Source of the DNA: an uncultured Clostridia bacterium
Lineage (GTDB): Bacteria; Bacillota; Clostridia; Oscillospirales; Acutalibacteraceae
Assembly (NCBI GenBank): GCA_947168445.1
Contig: CAMVLW010000014.1
Span: 1 to 37,271, forward strand
Direction of reading: 5' to 3'
Length of the DNA: 37,271 nt
Part shown: positions 7,501-16,780 of the stretch, piece by piece
How positions within the stretch are numbered: position 1 is the stretch's first letter
How the letters are laid out: each line of letters begins with the position of its first letter
Position numbers and translations under genes: made by a program
Notes under the pieces: generated by a model
Seen by the model: the letters and a program-made list of their open reading frames with translations, nothing else
Told to the model about the DNA's origin: nothing
The model's database searches: none

Positions 7501-10128
7501 TTATTCTTCCGCCTTGCTCACGACGACCCTGCAGGTTGCCGAAACGCGGTTATAGGTTTTGACGGTGAGGGTGACGGTGCCCGCCGACTTGGGCGTCAGC
7601 GCACCGGTTGCCTTGTCCACGCGGCAGACGTCGGGGTCGCTGGACTGGAAGCTGAGCGCGTGCGAGGCGGTGCTGCCGCCAAAGAGAACCTCCGGGGTCA
7701 GCTCCTCCCCTACGCTGACGGCGTATTCCTCCTGCGAAAAGGAAACGGTTTGCGGCGCGCCCTTGACGGTGACATAGCAAATTGCCTTTGCGCCGTTGAA
7801 GGCGGTTGCGGTAATGACCGCTTCGCCCTCGGACTTGGCGCGAATCACGCCGTTTTGCTCCACGGAAACAATGCTGTCGTCCTCAGAGCGGAAAACCATG
7901 CTGTGAGAAGCGGAGCCTTCGGGGAACAGCACATTCAGGGCTGCGATTTCATCAACGCCGAGGCTGATTTCGCGGTTGTCAAACCAGATGTCATACGGCG
8001 CTTTTTTCACGATAACATTGCAGTTGGCGTGCTTGCCGTTGAAGGTTTTGGCAACAACCGTCGCCGTACCGGTGCCGGTGCCGGTGACAATGCCTTGGTC
8101 GCTGACGCTGACCGCGCCTGTATTATTGGAAAGGAACGCAATTTTGTGCGCCACGCTGCCCTCGGACAGCGACGCGCCGAGCGCAACGCTCTCGCCCTGA
8201 CCGATGGTGAGCATGTTCGCGTCCAGCTTGACGCTTTTGGGCGCCGGACGGACGGTGACATGGCAAACGGCGGTTTTGCCGTTGACGGATTTGACGGTAA
8301 TGTCCGCCTCGCCGAACTGTGCCGCTGTTATCATACCGCTGTCATTGACGGCGGCAATCTGCGGCGCCGAGCTTGTCCATGTGAATTTCGCCACGGCATT
8401 AACGGGAGCGTAGGAAACCGACAGTGCCAGCTTTTCGCCCTCGCCCAAGGTGACGTCGCTCTCGCTCAGCGACAGAGAGGTCATTTCCGCTACCTTAAAG
8501 TAGTTTTCTCCGATAGTCGCTTTGGAATTCTTCTCCTGTTGAATCGCGTTTTTCTTGCAGTCATAAATGATGTTGCCGGACACCGTGCCCGCCGCACAGT
8601 TGGGACGGATATTGACGCCGTTTGCACCCGCCTGAGCGATTGTGTTGCCGGAAATGCCGCTTGTCACGGTGGTTTCGGCTTCCAGAATGATGCCGTCCAC
8701 ACCCACGCCGGTAATGCTGTTGGACTTAATGCTGCCGATTTTGCTCTCGGCAAGCTCCATGCCGTGGTAGGGAGCGGCGTTAACGGCGTTGCCGCTGATG
8801 GTTGTCACAGAGCAGGTCAGCGTGGTGAGCGGGTTGGAATACGCCGCCGCAAGGTCGCTTTTCTTGCAGGTAATGCTGTTGCTGCTGACAACCGCATTGC
8901 GCACGTCCTCCAGATATACGCCGTGACCCGCCGTTTCAATGGTGTTGTTCTTAATGGTTACGCCGTCAATGTAATAATCGCCCTTGGGATAATTGCTGCT
9001 GCCGTCGGCGTTTGCCTTGGCAACGGCGGTAAGGTTTTTGCCCATAACCGAAATGGCGAGCGGCTTGTAGTCGGCGTAAACGTCCTTGACGGTGCCGCAG
9101 CCGGTGATGGTGTTGCCGGAAATCTCGATATTCGCGTGATAAGGCGTTTGGTAGGCGTCGGAAATGTCGGTTTTGGTGCCGCCTTCCTTTGCGAGCACGC
9201 TCGCCTTGAAGCCGCCGCCGTTGTTGCCAAACACGGAATACAGCGCAATCGCGCGCGGCGTGGCGGAAATGCGGTTGTTCGAAATGGTGACGTTCTTCCA
9301 GTTTTCCGCCTGAATCGCAACGCTCGTCAGGTTTTGAAAGGTGTTGTTGACAATTACAATGCCGTCAAAGGGATTGTTGAGAATCTGTGTGTGCGTGCCG
9401 ATTGCGCGCGGGCAGTTATCAAACAGACAGCCCTCGATGTGCACGTTGCGGATATTCAGCGCCTCGGAACGGCAGCCGACGATATGCCCGGATTGGGGAA
9501 TATCAAGCTGAATTGCCTCGTAGCCCACGGCGGTTGCGTCCATCAGCTGGTTGCGGAAGGTGCAGCTGCGGATGTCAAAGCCGTCCACCGCGGCAACCTC
9601 CATCATATGGGCGTTTTTGACATTTATCACGTCGGTTCCGATCATGCGGAAGTTTGACGCGTGCGTGACCTTAATCATGGTGTTGGAGGTTCCGCCGCCG
9701 TCGAGCTTGCCGCCCTCTACGGTGATGTTGGAATTGGGCGAGTAGCCGGTGCCGCCCTTGTTGACGGCGGTGTCGTCGCCGGTGCGAATCATATTGGAAA
9801 TGCTCTCCTTGTTGCGAATCAGGGTGACATTATATAAGGAAAGCGTGGTGTTGCTGTAGATATGCAGCGCCGAGCGCAGGTCGTAGGTTCCCGGCTCAAC
9901 GGTGATTTTGAAAATATTGTCCTTGGTGGCGCTGTAATGCGCGGCATTGAGTGCGGTTTGAATCGCCTTATACGCTCCCCTTGCCTGAATTTCGGACGCC
10001 CGCACCGTGATTTGCGTAGCGGGCGCGTCGGCTGAGGAATCCTGCGCGGCAAAGGCAGCCAAGCCCAAGGAAGCCGTCAGCAGCACGGCAAGAAGAACAG
10101 ATAAAATTTTGGTTACGCGCAGCTGCAT
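7501..10128 (-). CDS. Secreted right-handed beta-helix protein with four BIG2-like domains
   Basis: Exported protein of 875 aa. A signal peptide covers about residues 1-28 (KILSVLLAVLLTASLGLAAFA). Residues 40-530 carry pectate-lyase-like parallel beta-helix repeats with many asparagine-rich turns (NNTFQN, NNRISA, GNTITG, SNSITC). Residues 540-875 hold four BIG2/Ig-like repeats of about 80 aa, each ending in a C-x-V-x-V strand. No LPXTG motif or transmembrane anchor is visible at the C-terminus (VVVSKAEE). The fold suggests binding or cleavage of a polysaccharide, but catalytic residues cannot be assigned. ATG at 10128 follows GGGAGG. It is monocistronic, with its own promoter and terminator. 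Confidence 0.85.
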   Translation of the reverse strand: MQLRVTKILSVLLAVLLTASLGLAAFAAQDSSADAPATQITVRASEIQARGAYKAIQTALNAAHYSATKDNIFKITVEPGTYDLRSALHIYSNTTLSLYNVTLIRNKESISNMIRTGDDTAVNKGGTGYSPNSNITVEGGKLDGGGTSNTMIKVTHASNFRMIGTDVINVKNAHMMEVAAVDGFDIRSCTFRNQLMDATAVGYEAIQLDIPQSGHIVGCRSEALNIRNVHIEGCLFDNCPRAIGTHTQILNNPFDGIVIVNNTFQNLTSVAIQAENWKNVTISNNRISATPRAIALYSVFGNNGGGFKASVLAKEGGTKTDISDAYQTPYHANIEISGNTITGCGTVKDVYADYKPLAISVMGKNLTAVAKANADGSSNYPKGDYYIDGVTIKNNTIETAGHGVYLEDVRNAVVSSNSITCKKSDLAAAYSNPLTTLTCSVTTISGNAVNAAPYHGMELAESKIGSIKSNSITGVGVDGIILEAETTVTSGISGNTIAQAGANGVNIRPNCAAGTVSGNIIYDCKKNAIQQEKNSKATIGENYFKVAEMTSLSLSESDVTLGEGEKLALSVSYAPVNAVAKFTWTSSAPQIAAVNDSGMITAAQFGEADITVKSVNGKTAVCHVTVRPAPKSVKLDANMLTIGQGESVALGASLSEGSVAHKIAFLSNNTGAVSVSDQGIVTGTGTGTATVVAKTFNGKHANCNVIVKKAPYDIWFDNREISLGVDEIAALNVLFPEGSASHSMVFRSEDDSIVSVEQNGVIRAKSEGEAVITATAFNGAKAICYVTVKGAPQTVSFSQEEYAVSVGEELTPEVLFGGSTASHALSFQSSDPDVCRVDKATGALTPKSAGTVTLTVKTYNRVSATCRVVVSKAEE

Positions 10129-10169
10129 GGCTGACCTCCCGAAGCAGAAATTTCAAATAGGATAGTTCT

Positions 10170-10198
10170 ATTTTAGAATTTTTTGTCAAAAAAGTCAA
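10170..10198 (-). promoter_or_regulatory. Promoter of the beta-helix protein gene
   Basis: On the minus strand TTGACT (10193-10198) and TAAAAT (10170-10175) are separated by 17 bp, about 42 bp before the start codon. Confidence 0.7.
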
Positions 10199-10254
10199 TA
10201 GATTTTTACAAACTTCACCAAATTTTCACATTAATTATAGTTGAAATACACAAA

Positions 10255-10275
10255 GCCGGCTCGCTGGGAGCCGGC
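10255..10275 (-). terminator. Terminator of metA
   Basis: A perfect 7-bp inverted repeat, GCCGGCT/AGCCGGC, with a 7-nt loop starts just after the metA stop and is followed on the minus strand by TTTGTG, a short T-rich stretch. Confidence 0.65.
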
Positions 10276-10280
10276 TATGA

Positions 10281-11216
10281 TTATTTTTGTCTGTATTTGT
10301 GTTTGAGGGTGCTGAGGTCGTAGGGCGTCGCCTGATAGACGAAATAATTCAGCCAGTTGGTATAGAGCAGGGTTGCGTTGCTGCGCCAGACCATCGGCGG
10401 GGTGAGCGAGGCGTCGTCGTTCGGAAAATAATTGTACGGTACTTCGATTTCGATTCCCTTGCTGATGTCGCGGAAATACTCGTTGGCGAGGGTTTCGCGG
10501 TCATATTCCGCGTGACCTGTGATAAACACATGTCTGCCGTTGCGGTTGCAAATGACCGACGGACCCGCCATTTCGGAATTGGCGAGAATTTCAAGCCCCA
10601 TGGTTTTGCGGATGTCGTCCTCGCGAACGCCTGTGTAGCGCGAATGGGGAATTTGAAAGGTGTCGTCAAAGCCGCGCATGAGCGGGTGCTTGGGATTGAG
10701 CACCTTGTGGGTGTAAATGCCGCTGAGTTTTTTGTCAAACTGATATTTTTGAATACCATAGTGATAATACAAGCCCGCCTGTGCGCCCCAGCAGATGTGG
10801 AAGGTGGAATAAACGTTGGAATCCGCCCACTCCATAATCTCGCACAACTCGTCCCAGTAGTCAACCTCCTCAAACGGAAGCTGCTCCACGGGCGCGCCCG
10901 TGATAATCAAACCGTCAAAGTTTTCGTTTTTGACCTGCGCAAAGGTCTTGTAGAAGGTCGTCAGGTGGTGAGGCGAGGTGTTTTTGGAGGTGTGAGTCGC
11001 CATTTGCAGCAGCTCAATGTCCACCTGTAAGGGACTGTTGCCCAGCAGCCGCAAAAGCTGCGTTTCGGTGGTAACCTTTGTGGGCATCAGGTTCAGAATC
11101 AAAATTTTCAGCGGACGGATGTCCTGCTTGAGCGCAACGTCGTTGGGCATGACAAAAATATTCTCTGTTTCCAACACCTTAATCGCAGGTAAATTGTTCT
11201 GCACTTTAATCGGCAT
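10281..11216 (-). CDS. metA: Homoserine O-acetyltransferase, MetA family
   Basis: Cytosolic enzyme (311 aa) that acylates homoserine, the first committed step of methionine synthesis. Catalytic residues fall at the family positions: Cys142 in HICWGAQA, and His235 and Glu237 in FITGHAEYD. Residue 111 is Glu ([12 protein letters not shown]). In this family Glu111 marks acetyl-CoA use, whereas Gly111 marks succinyl-CoA use as in E. coli. The product would therefore be O-acetylhomoserine, which matches the metY gene at 29039. ATG at 11216 follows GGGAGGAAG. No promoter is visible in the 92-bp gap to proS, which holds a hairpin and heptamer repeats, so read-through from proS is likely. Confidence 0.94.
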   Translation of the reverse strand: MPIKVQNNLPAIKVLETENIFVMPNDVALKQDIRPLKILILNLMPTKVTTETQLLRLLGNSPLQVDIELLQMATHTSKNTSPHHLTTFYKTFAQVKNENFDGLIITGAPVEQLPFEEVDYWDELCEIMEWADSNVYSTFHICWGAQAGLYYHYGIQKYQFDKKLSGIYTHKVLNPKHPLMRGFDDTFQIPHSRYTGVREDDIRKTMGLEILANSEMAGPSVICNRNGRHVFITGHAEYDRETLANEYFRDISKGIEIEVPYNYFPNDDASLTPPMVWRSNATLLYTNWLNYFVYQATPYDLSTLKHKYRQK

Positions 11217-11252
11217 GTTCTCACTTCCTCCCTGTGTTCAATTAAATCGGGT

Positions 11253-11267
11253 GCGGGCAGCGCCCGC
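11253..11267. other. GC-rich hairpin linked to heptamer repeat B
   Basis: A perfect 6-bp inverted repeat, GCGGGC/GCCCGC, with a 3-nt loop. It and its flanks match the hairpin at 1386-1400 on the other strand, including GGTGCGGGCAG before and GCCCGCCCTTCA after. Confidence 0.65.
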
Positions 11268-11268
11268 C

Positions 11269-11310
11269 CTTCATTCTTCACTATTCGTTATTCTTTATTC
11301 ACTATTCTTT
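11269..11310. repeat. Heptamer tandem repeat, locus B (ATTCNTT-like x6)
   Basis: Six consecutive 7-bp units: CTTCATT, CTTCACT, ATTCGTT, ATTCTTT, ATTCACT, ATTCTTT. The last unit runs into the proS stop codon, so the repeat extends to the end of a coding sequence. It follows the GC-rich hairpin at 11253. Confidence 0.85.
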
Positions 11311-12748
11311 AGTACTGTTTTCCCCAGAAAACCATGTGCTTCGCGGGCTTGCCGCAGCAGACGCAGACGTCGGAAAGCTGCTCCTCCTCAAAGGGAATAC
11401 AACGGCTCTTGACGCCGCCGGTCTCGTCCTTGATTTTCTCCTCGCAGGCGGTCTCGCCGCACCACATTGCCTTGATAAATCCGGGCTTGTTGGCGGCGGT
11501 GTCGAGGAACTCCTCATAGGTGGTGGCGGTGAAGGTCTTTTGCTTGGTATTTTCAAGCGCGCGGTTATACATATCGTCGTGAATCTTCACCATCAGTTCG
11601 CTGATGAACGCGCTGAGATTTTCGAGCGGCACAAACGCCTTTTCTCTGGTGTCGCGGCGAACGACAACGCACTGACCCTTTTCAATATCCTTGGGACCAA
11701 TTTCCACACGCACCGGCACGCCCTTCATTTCATACTCGGCAAACTTCCAGCCGGGAGCGTGGTCGGAATCGTCAAGCTTGACGCGGAAGGTCTTTTGCAG
11801 CTCGGCTTTCAGTTCATAAGCCTTGTCGAGCACGCCCTCCTTGTGCTGGGCAACCGGGATAATCGCAACCTGAATCGGCGCAATCTTCGGCGGCAGCACC
11901 AGTCCGTCGTCGTCGCTGTGTACCATAATCAGCGCGCCGATCATGCGGGTAGAGGTACCCCATGAGGTCTGGTGCGGGAAGTGCAGCTTGTTGTCCTTGC
12001 CGGTGTAGGTAATGCCGAAGCTCTTTGCAAAGCCGTCGCCGAAGTAATGCGAGGTGCCGCCCTGAAGGGCAACGCCGTTGTGCATCATCGGCTCAATGGT
12101 ATAGGTCGCCTCCGCGCCCGCAAACTTTTCCTTCTCGGTTTTTCTGCCGATTACAGCGGGAATCGCGAGGGTTTCCTTGTAAAAATCATTGTAAACATGC
12201 AGCATCTTCAGGGTTTCCTCCTGCGCCTCCTCGGCGGTTGCGTGCATGGTGTGTCCTTCCTGCCAGAGAAATTCGGAGGTGCGCAGGAACGGACGGGTGG
12301 TTTTTTCCCAGCGGACAACGCTGCACCACTGGTTGTAAAGCTTGGGCAGGTCGCGGTAGGTGTTGATAACCTTTTTGTAATGGTCGCAGAACAGGGTTTC
12401 GGAGGTGGGACGTACCGCCAGACGCTCGGTCAGCTTTTCCTGTCCGCCGATAGTCACCCACGCGCACTCGGGCGCAAATCCCTCAACGTGATCCTTTTCC
12501 TTTTGCAGCAGGCTTTCGGGAATGAACATGGGCATGTAAACATTCTCGTGACCGGTTTCCTTAAAGCGTCTGTCCATGTCCGCCTGCATCAGCTCCCAGA
12601 TGGCATAGCCGTAGGGACGGATCACCATGCAGCCCTTAACGCCGGAATAATCGACAAGCTCCGCCTTTTTTACGATGTCGGTGTACCATTTTGCAAAGTC
12701 CTCGTCGCGGCCGGTAATCGCCTCGACCATTTTCTTGTTTCCTGCCAT
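11309..12748 (-). CDS. proS: Prolyl-tRNA synthetase, archaeal/eukaryote type
   Basis: Class II aminoacyl-tRNA synthetase of 479 aa that charges tRNA-Pro. It has the short architecture without the bacterial editing insertion, class II motifs such as [11 protein letters not shown] and [22 protein letters not shown], an anticodon-binding domain, and the C-terminal zinc-type domain with cysteines in [10 protein letters not shown] and [11 protein letters not shown], ending in WGKQY. The frame is open to 12802, but ATG at 12748 follows GGAGGAGA and gives the family N-terminus. Its promoter is at 12791-12818, divergent from the glycosidase promoter. Confidence 0.96.
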   Translation of the reverse strand: MAGNKKMVEAITGRDEDFAKWYTDIVKKAELVDYSGVKGCMVIRPYGYAIWELMQADMDRRFKETGHENVYMPMFIPESLLQKEKDHVEGFAPECAWVTIGGQEKLTERLAVRPTSETLFCDHYKKVINTYRDLPKLYNQWCSVVRWEKTTRPFLRTSEFLWQEGHTMHATAEEAQEETLKMLHVYNDFYKETLAIPAVIGRKTEKEKFAGAEATYTIEPMMHNGVALQGGTSHYFGDGFAKSFGITYTGKDNKLHFPHQTSWGTSTRMIGALIMVHSDDDGLVLPPKIAPIQVAIIPVAQHKEGVLDKAYELKAELQKTFRVKLDDSDHAPGWKFAEYEMKGVPVRVEIGPKDIEKGQCVVVRRDTREKAFVPLENLSAFISELMVKIHDDMYNRALENTKQKTFTATTYEEFLDTAANKPGFIKAMWCGETACEEKIKDETGGVKSRCIPFEEEQLSDVCVCCGKPAKHMVFWGKQY

Positions 12749-12790
12749 AATATCTCCTCCGTAGCGGGTAATTGATTGTATAACATTTCT

Positions 12791-12818
12791 ATTATACAGC
12801 ATTTTTATAAAAATTCAA
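12791..12818 (-). promoter_or_regulatory. Promoter of proS
   Basis: On the minus strand TTGAAT (12813-12818) and a perfect TATAAT (12791-12796) are spaced 16 bp. Confidence 0.7.
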
Positions 12819-12831
12819 GTATTTTTGTACG

Positions 12832-12860
12832 TTGATTATTGCTTTCACTTGTGATAGAAT
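12832..12860 (+). promoter_or_regulatory. Promoter of the GH13-MATE operon
   Basis: TTGATT (12832-12837) and TAGAAT (12855-12860) are spaced 17 bp and placed 39 bp before the ATG at 12900. It is divergent from the proS promoter. Confidence 0.65.
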
Positions 12861-12899
12861 GTTATATATATTGGTATAAGGGGAATCGGAGGGATATTG

Positions 12900-14633
12900 A
12901 TGAATCTTGCCGCAATCAGGCACCGCTCAACAGGCTGCGACTGTTACGCCTTGGACGACAGCACCGTTGTGCTGAATTTGACAACGGGATATGATGTGAA
13001 AAAGGCGACGGTTTTCTTTGAGGATCCGTTTATTCACGAACTGCGGCGCGAGCCCGCTTGGGAGGGAAAGCCGCAGGAAATGGAGCTGCTCTACGAATTG
13101 GAGCGGCATTTGGTGTGGACGGTGCGCCTGAAGCCCGAATACAAGCGGCTGCAATATTATTTTATTGCCGAGGGCGGCGGCGGGCGCGTTTGCGTGTTTG
13201 AAAACAAAATTTGTTTTGAAGAAGAGCGCGGGCGGATTTCAACGGAATTCTTTAAGTTTCCGTGGCTGAATCCCGCCGACGTGATCGCTCCGCCGCGGTG
13301 GGTGCGCGACACGGTTTGGTATCAGATTTTTCCCGACCGCTTTTGCCGCGCAAAGGACAGCAAGCCCGACGGAAAATTCCGCAAATGGGGCGACTTTTCC
13401 GACCCGCATTTTAACGATATTTACGGCGGCAATCTGCGCGGTGTGCGCGAAAAGCTGCCCTATCTGAAAAAGCTGGGTATCAGCGGCGTGTACCTCAACC
13501 CGATTTTTCTCTCGAATTCCAACCACAAATACAACACCTTTGACTACTACACGATTGACCCGGACTTCGGCGCCGAGCAGGATATTACCGATTTGGTCAG
13601 CGCCGCGCATGATACGGGGATCCGTGTGATGCTTGACGCGGTGTTCAACCACTGCGGTTGGGAGTTTTTCGCGTGGCAGGACGTGCTGAAAAACGGCAGA
13701 GAATCCGCGTATTTCGACTGGTTCTTTATCAACAGCGACGACTTTGACCGCCGCGACTTTTCCACTGCCGACGGCAGGTTTTACAGCTTTTCGTTCTGGG
13801 CAGGCATGCCGAAGCTCAACACCAACAACCCGCGGGTGCAGCGGTATTTTATTGATTTGTGCCTGCATTGGGTGCGCGATTTCGGCATTGACGGTATCCG
13901 CTTTGACGTGGGTGACGAAATTTCCCACCGCTTTTTGCAGAACCTCAACCACGAATTGAAGGCGGAAAAGCCTAATGTGTATCTGCTCGGTGAAATTTGG
14001 TTTGATTCCATCACGTGGCTGAACGGCACGGAATATGACGCGGTGATGAATTATCCGTTCCCCGGCGCCGTGGGCGACTTTTGGCAGGACAGGCAAATGG
14101 ACGCGCGCACGTTTATGAAGCGGCTCAATTTCTGCCGTTCACTCTACCCCACCCAGATTAACGAGGTGATGTTCAACTTCCTCGACACCCACGACACGCC
14201 GCGTGTACGCGACGGCTGCGAAAGTGATGACGAACTGCTGCAAAAGCTGGCGGTGCTGCTGACAATGGCAGGCACACCGAGCCTGTATTACGGCACGGAA
14301 ATCGCCATGCGCGGCACTCACACGCCCTACAACCGCAGCTGTATGCCGTGGGACAGGATTGAGGCGGGCGAGTTTGATAGCTTCACACAAAAGGTGGCGG
14401 CGCTGATTGCCGTGCGCAATGAGAATCCCGCCGCAAAAGAGGACGGCTTCCGCTTTGTGTTTGACGAAAACAACCCGCGGCTGGTGCGTTATCAAAAGCG
14501 CAGCCTCACGGTGATTCTCAACGCGGGAAAACGCGCGGTGCCGCTGTCCGCAGAGGGTGAAACGCTGTTTGCCAATTTATACGGCGACGGTATGCTCTAT
14601 CCCGGCGGCGTGCTGATTTTACGCGGGCGGTGA
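12900..14633 (+). CDS. GH13 alpha-glycosidase, neopullulanase/cyclomaltodextrinase type
   Basis: Intracellular alpha-glucan hydrolase of 577 aa; no signal peptide. An N-terminal beta-sandwich (CBM34-like, about residues 1-125) precedes the TIM barrel. GH13 motifs are present: LDAVFNHCG (region I), GIRFDVGDE with nucleophile Asp336 (II), LLGEIW with acid/base Glu365 (III) and FLDTHDTPR with Asp432 (IV). The combination of CBM34 and VWYQIFPDRF is typical of the GH13_20 group acting on maltodextrins, cyclodextrins or pullulan. ATG at 12900 has GGAGGG at 6-nt spacing; the TTG three bases earlier is too close. It is followed 4 bp later by a MATE transporter. Confidence 0.9.
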   Translation: MNLAAIRHRSTGCDCYALDDSTVVLNLTTGYDVKKATVFFEDPFIHELRREPAWEGKPQEMELLYELERHLVWTVRLKPEYKRLQYYFIAEGGGGRVCVFENKICFEEERGRISTEFFKFPWLNPADVIAPPRWVRDTVWYQIFPDRFCRAKDSKPDGKFRKWGDFSDPHFNDIYGGNLRGVREKLPYLKKLGISGVYLNPIFLSNSNHKYNTFDYYTIDPDFGAEQDITDLVSAAHDTGIRVMLDAVFNHCGWEFFAWQDVLKNGRESAYFDWFFINSDDFDRRDFSTADGRFYSFSFWAGMPKLNTNNPRVQRYFIDLCLHWVRDFGIDGIRFDVGDEISHRFLQNLNHELKAEKPNVYLLGEIWFDSITWLNGTEYDAVMNYPFPGAVGDFWQDRQMDARTFMKRLNFCRSLYPTQINEVMFNFLDTHDTPRVRDGCESDDELLQKLAVLLTMAGTPSLYYGTEIAMRGTHTPYNRSCMPWDRIEAGEFDSFTQKVAALIAVRNENPAAKEDGFRFVFDENNPRLVRYQKRSLTVILNAGKRAVPLSAEGETLFANLYGDGMLYPGGVLILRGR

Positions 14634-14637
14634 GCAA

Positions 14638-15966
14638 ATGGAAGAAAAGAAACTGACGCTGTTCGGATTGGCGTGGCCTATATTTATAGAAACCGCGCTG
14701 TTTATGCTGCTGGGCATGGTGGACGTGTTCGTGCTCAGCCAATACAACGACCTTGCCGCGAGCGCTGTCGGCACGGCGAACCAGGCGACCTCCATCACCA
14801 CAATTGTGTTCACGGTGGTCTCCACCGCCGCGGCGGTGCTGATTTCGCAGTATCTCGGCGCAAAGCGCAAGGAGGACGCGTCCAAAATCGCAGCGCTTGC
14901 GATTACGCTGAATTTCATCACCGGTCTGCTGATCAGCGCGGTGTTTGTGTTCTTCAACCGCCCGATTCTCGGCTTTATCGGCGCGAAGGGCGAGATTTTA
15001 AGCCTGTCGGGAGAATACCTCTCGATTGTGGGCGGCTTTATGTTCCTGCAGGCGGTGCTGACCGCGATGGCGGTTGTCATTCGCAACCACGGCATGACGA
15101 AAATCTCCATGTTTGTGACCGTGGGCATGAACATCATCAACACAGGACTGGATATTTTGTTTGTGATGGTGTTTGACATGGGCGTGACCGGCGTGGCGAT
15201 TGCCACCTCGTTCAGCCGCGTGGCCGGCACAATTGTGCTGGCGATTGTGCTGTTCCGCCGCGTGGAAAGCCCGAAGATATTCAAATATCTCAAGCCGCTT
15301 CCGTGGCGCGACATTCGGGATATGCTGAAAATCGGCGTTCCCGGCGCGCTGGAAAGCTTCCTCTACAACCTCTCGCAGCTTGTCATCACCTCGATTGTTC
15401 TCAACTTTTTGCTGGAAGAAGAACTGATAGCCAAAACCTATGTGCAGAATATCACGATGATGTTCTACATTTTTGCGGTGGCAATCGGCTCGGCTTCGCA
15501 AATTCTGATAGGGCACTTGGTCGGCGCGGGCAAAAAGGACGAGGCGTTCCGTCAGGGAATCCGCTCGCATGTGACGGCGCTGTGCATTACCGCTGTGATG
15601 TGCCTGATCGGAGTGCTGCTGCGCTATCCGCTGCTCGGCATTTTTACGGAAAACCCGGCGGTTATCAATTTGGGCGCAACGGTTCTGCTGATTAATATCG
15701 CGCTGGAATTCGGGCGAACGACCAATTTGGTGCTGATCGCCTGTCTGCGCGGCACAGGCGACGTGTTTTTCCCGACCGCCTGCGCGATTTTCTCCAACTG
15801 GGCGCTGAGCGTGCTCGGCTCCTATCTGCTCGCCGTGGTGTTCGGCATGGGCATTTACGGTCTGTGGATTGCGCTTGCCGCCGACGAGGTAGTGCGCGGG
15901 CTGCTGATGATTTGGCGCTGGCGCAGCGGAAAATGGAAGAATAAATCAATTGTGAAAACACAGTAA
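14638..15966 (+). CDS. MATE family efflux transporter
   Basis: Polytopic membrane protein of 442 aa with about twelve hydrophobic segments in two homologous halves, as in MatE-domain cation-coupled antiporters. Characteristic features are the N-terminal FGLAWPIFIETALFMLLGMVD, the ISQYLGAKR loop and the RNHGMTK loop. It starts 4 bp after the glycosidase stop with only a weak ribosome site (GGTGAG), so translational coupling is likely. The substrate cannot be deduced. Pairing with a GH13 enzyme may be incidental. No terminator is visible after it. Confidence 0.9.
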   Translation: MEEKKLTLFGLAWPIFIETALFMLLGMVDVFVLSQYNDLAASAVGTANQATSITTIVFTVVSTAAAVLISQYLGAKRKEDASKIAALAITLNFITGLLISAVFVFFNRPILGFIGAKGEILSLSGEYLSIVGGFMFLQAVLTAMAVVIRNHGMTKISMFVTVGMNIINTGLDILFVMVFDMGVTGVAIATSFSRVAGTIVLAIVLFRRVESPKIFKYLKPLPWRDIRDMLKIGVPGALESFLYNLSQLVITSIVLNFLLEEELIAKTYVQNITMMFYIFAVAIGSASQILIGHLVGAGKKDEAFRQGIRSHVTALCITAVMCLIGVLLRYPLLGIFTENPAVINLGATVLLINIALEFGRTTNLVLIACLRGTGDVFFPTACAIFSNWALSVLGSYLLAVVFGMGIYGLWIALAADEVVRGLLMIWRWRSGKWKNKSIVKTQ

Positions 15967-15975
15967 GCGGATTTA

Positions 15976-16007
15976 CCGCAATGTTTGATTGTGAGGAAGG
16001 CGTTGCT
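15976..16007. repeat. Dispersed 32-bp intergenic repeat, copy 1
   Basis: This 32-bp segment, with the core ATGTTTGATTGTG then GGAA and GCGTTGCT, recurs at 36890-36921 with three substitutions. Both copies are outside genes. Confidence 0.75.
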
Positions 16008-16038
16008 CGGAGCGGTGAGGGTAAATATCTTAAACTCA

Positions 16039-16073
16039 CTTACCACTCGCCGCTTACCACTAACCACTAAATA
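16039..16073. repeat. Heptamer tandem repeat, locus C (CTTACCA-like x5)
   Basis: Five 7-bp units in register: CTTACCA, CTCGCCG, CTTACCA, CTAACCA, CTAAATA. It ends just before the Shine-Dalgarno of the EndoU lipoprotein gene. Confidence 0.8.
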
Positions 16074-16088
16074 CAAGGAGTAATACTT

Positions 16089-16775
16089 ATGAAAAAACCG
16101 GCGGCAATCCTTTTGTCCGTTCTTCTCGCGCTCGCGCTGCTCTGCGGATGCAGCGTGAACGTCAATATCCAAAACAGTTCCTCCGCAGCGCAAAGCCCGA
16201 CGGTTTCTTCCGCGCTTGCGCAGGAAATCGGAGACCGTCTCAACAAGGCGCAGAGCGACTTGGAAAGCAGCCTTGACAAAGCGCAGAGCGACTTGGAAAG
16301 CAGTCTTGACAAAGCACAAAGCGCTGTGGAAAGCGCCAAGACCGCCTACACCATGGCGGACATCAAAAAGCTGAAAAACACGGAAAACTTCGCCAAAAAC
16401 ACACTGGAGCACATTTTTGACGGCACGATTAACAGCAAGGGCAACGCCACCGGCTATCATTACACCGGGGTAACCGACAGCAAGGGTGAGCTGATTGCGG
16501 GCACCGAAAGCAAAAAGGACGCGCACGGCGTGTTCACGGGAAAGGTGAAGGTCAGCGGCGTAAAGAAAAACGGCTTTTCGTCGTTCTATCCCGAGGAATG
16601 GACGCCCCAGCAGGTGGTGGACGCGATTAACGAGGCATACAAAGCCGCACTGAGCGACAAAAGCAACCCGCACGGCGAGCTGTGGATTGGCTACAGCGGC
16701 GATTTGGAAATCGACATGTACCTCAACAACAGCAAGAAAATCACCACCGCGTTCCCGGTTTACGAAGGAGATTGA
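16089..16775 (+). CDS. Lipoprotein with C-terminal bacterial EndoU-like nuclease domain
   Basis: 228 aa. A lipoprotein signal ends at LLCGC with lipidated Cys21. Residues 50-85 form a charged helical stalk of 11-aa repeats (KAQSDLESSLD). Residues 105-228 resemble the bacterial EndoU RNase domain of polymorphic toxins: HIFDG with His108, GYHY with His124 (16 residues apart, as for the paired histidines of that family), YPEEW, and the terminal ITTAFPVY with Thr219/220 and Tyr225. EndoU toxins cleave RNA and are normally paired with an immunity protein; the next gene starts 5 bp after the stop. Lipid anchoring of such a domain is unusual. ATG follows AAGGAG. The domain call is by pattern, not by search. 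Confidence 0.72.
   Translation: MKKPAAILLSVLLALALLCGCSVNVNIQNSSSAAQSPTVSSALAQEIGDRLNKAQSDLESSLDKAQSDLESSLDKAQSAVESAKTAYTMADIKKLKNTENFAKNTLEHIFDGTINSKGNATGYHYTGVTDSKGELIAGTESKKDAHGVFTGKVKVSGVKKNGFSSFYPEEWTPQQVVDAINEAYKAALSDKSNPHGELWIGYSGDLEIDMYLNNSKKITTAFPVYEGD
16248..16313 (+). repeat. 33-bp direct repeat inside the EndoU lipoprotein gene
   Basis: Two adjacent 33-bp units (16248-16280 and 16281-16313) differ at one base. A decayed third unit follows. They encode the 11-residue helical stalk repeat. Such repeats can change stalk length by slippage without shifting the frame. Confidence 0.85.
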
Positions 16776-16780
16776 GCAAG

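Noticed and set aside
7486..9657. 723-codon open frame on the plus strand
   Set aside because: It is antisense to the beta-helix protein gene, has a biased His/Arg/Ala/Val/Asn composition without domain motifs, and lacks a promoter. The minus-strand protein has a signal peptide, repeats, promoter and terminator.
11269..11310. CRISPR-like array
   Set aside because: The units are 7 bp and contiguous, without spacers. No cas gene is in the window.
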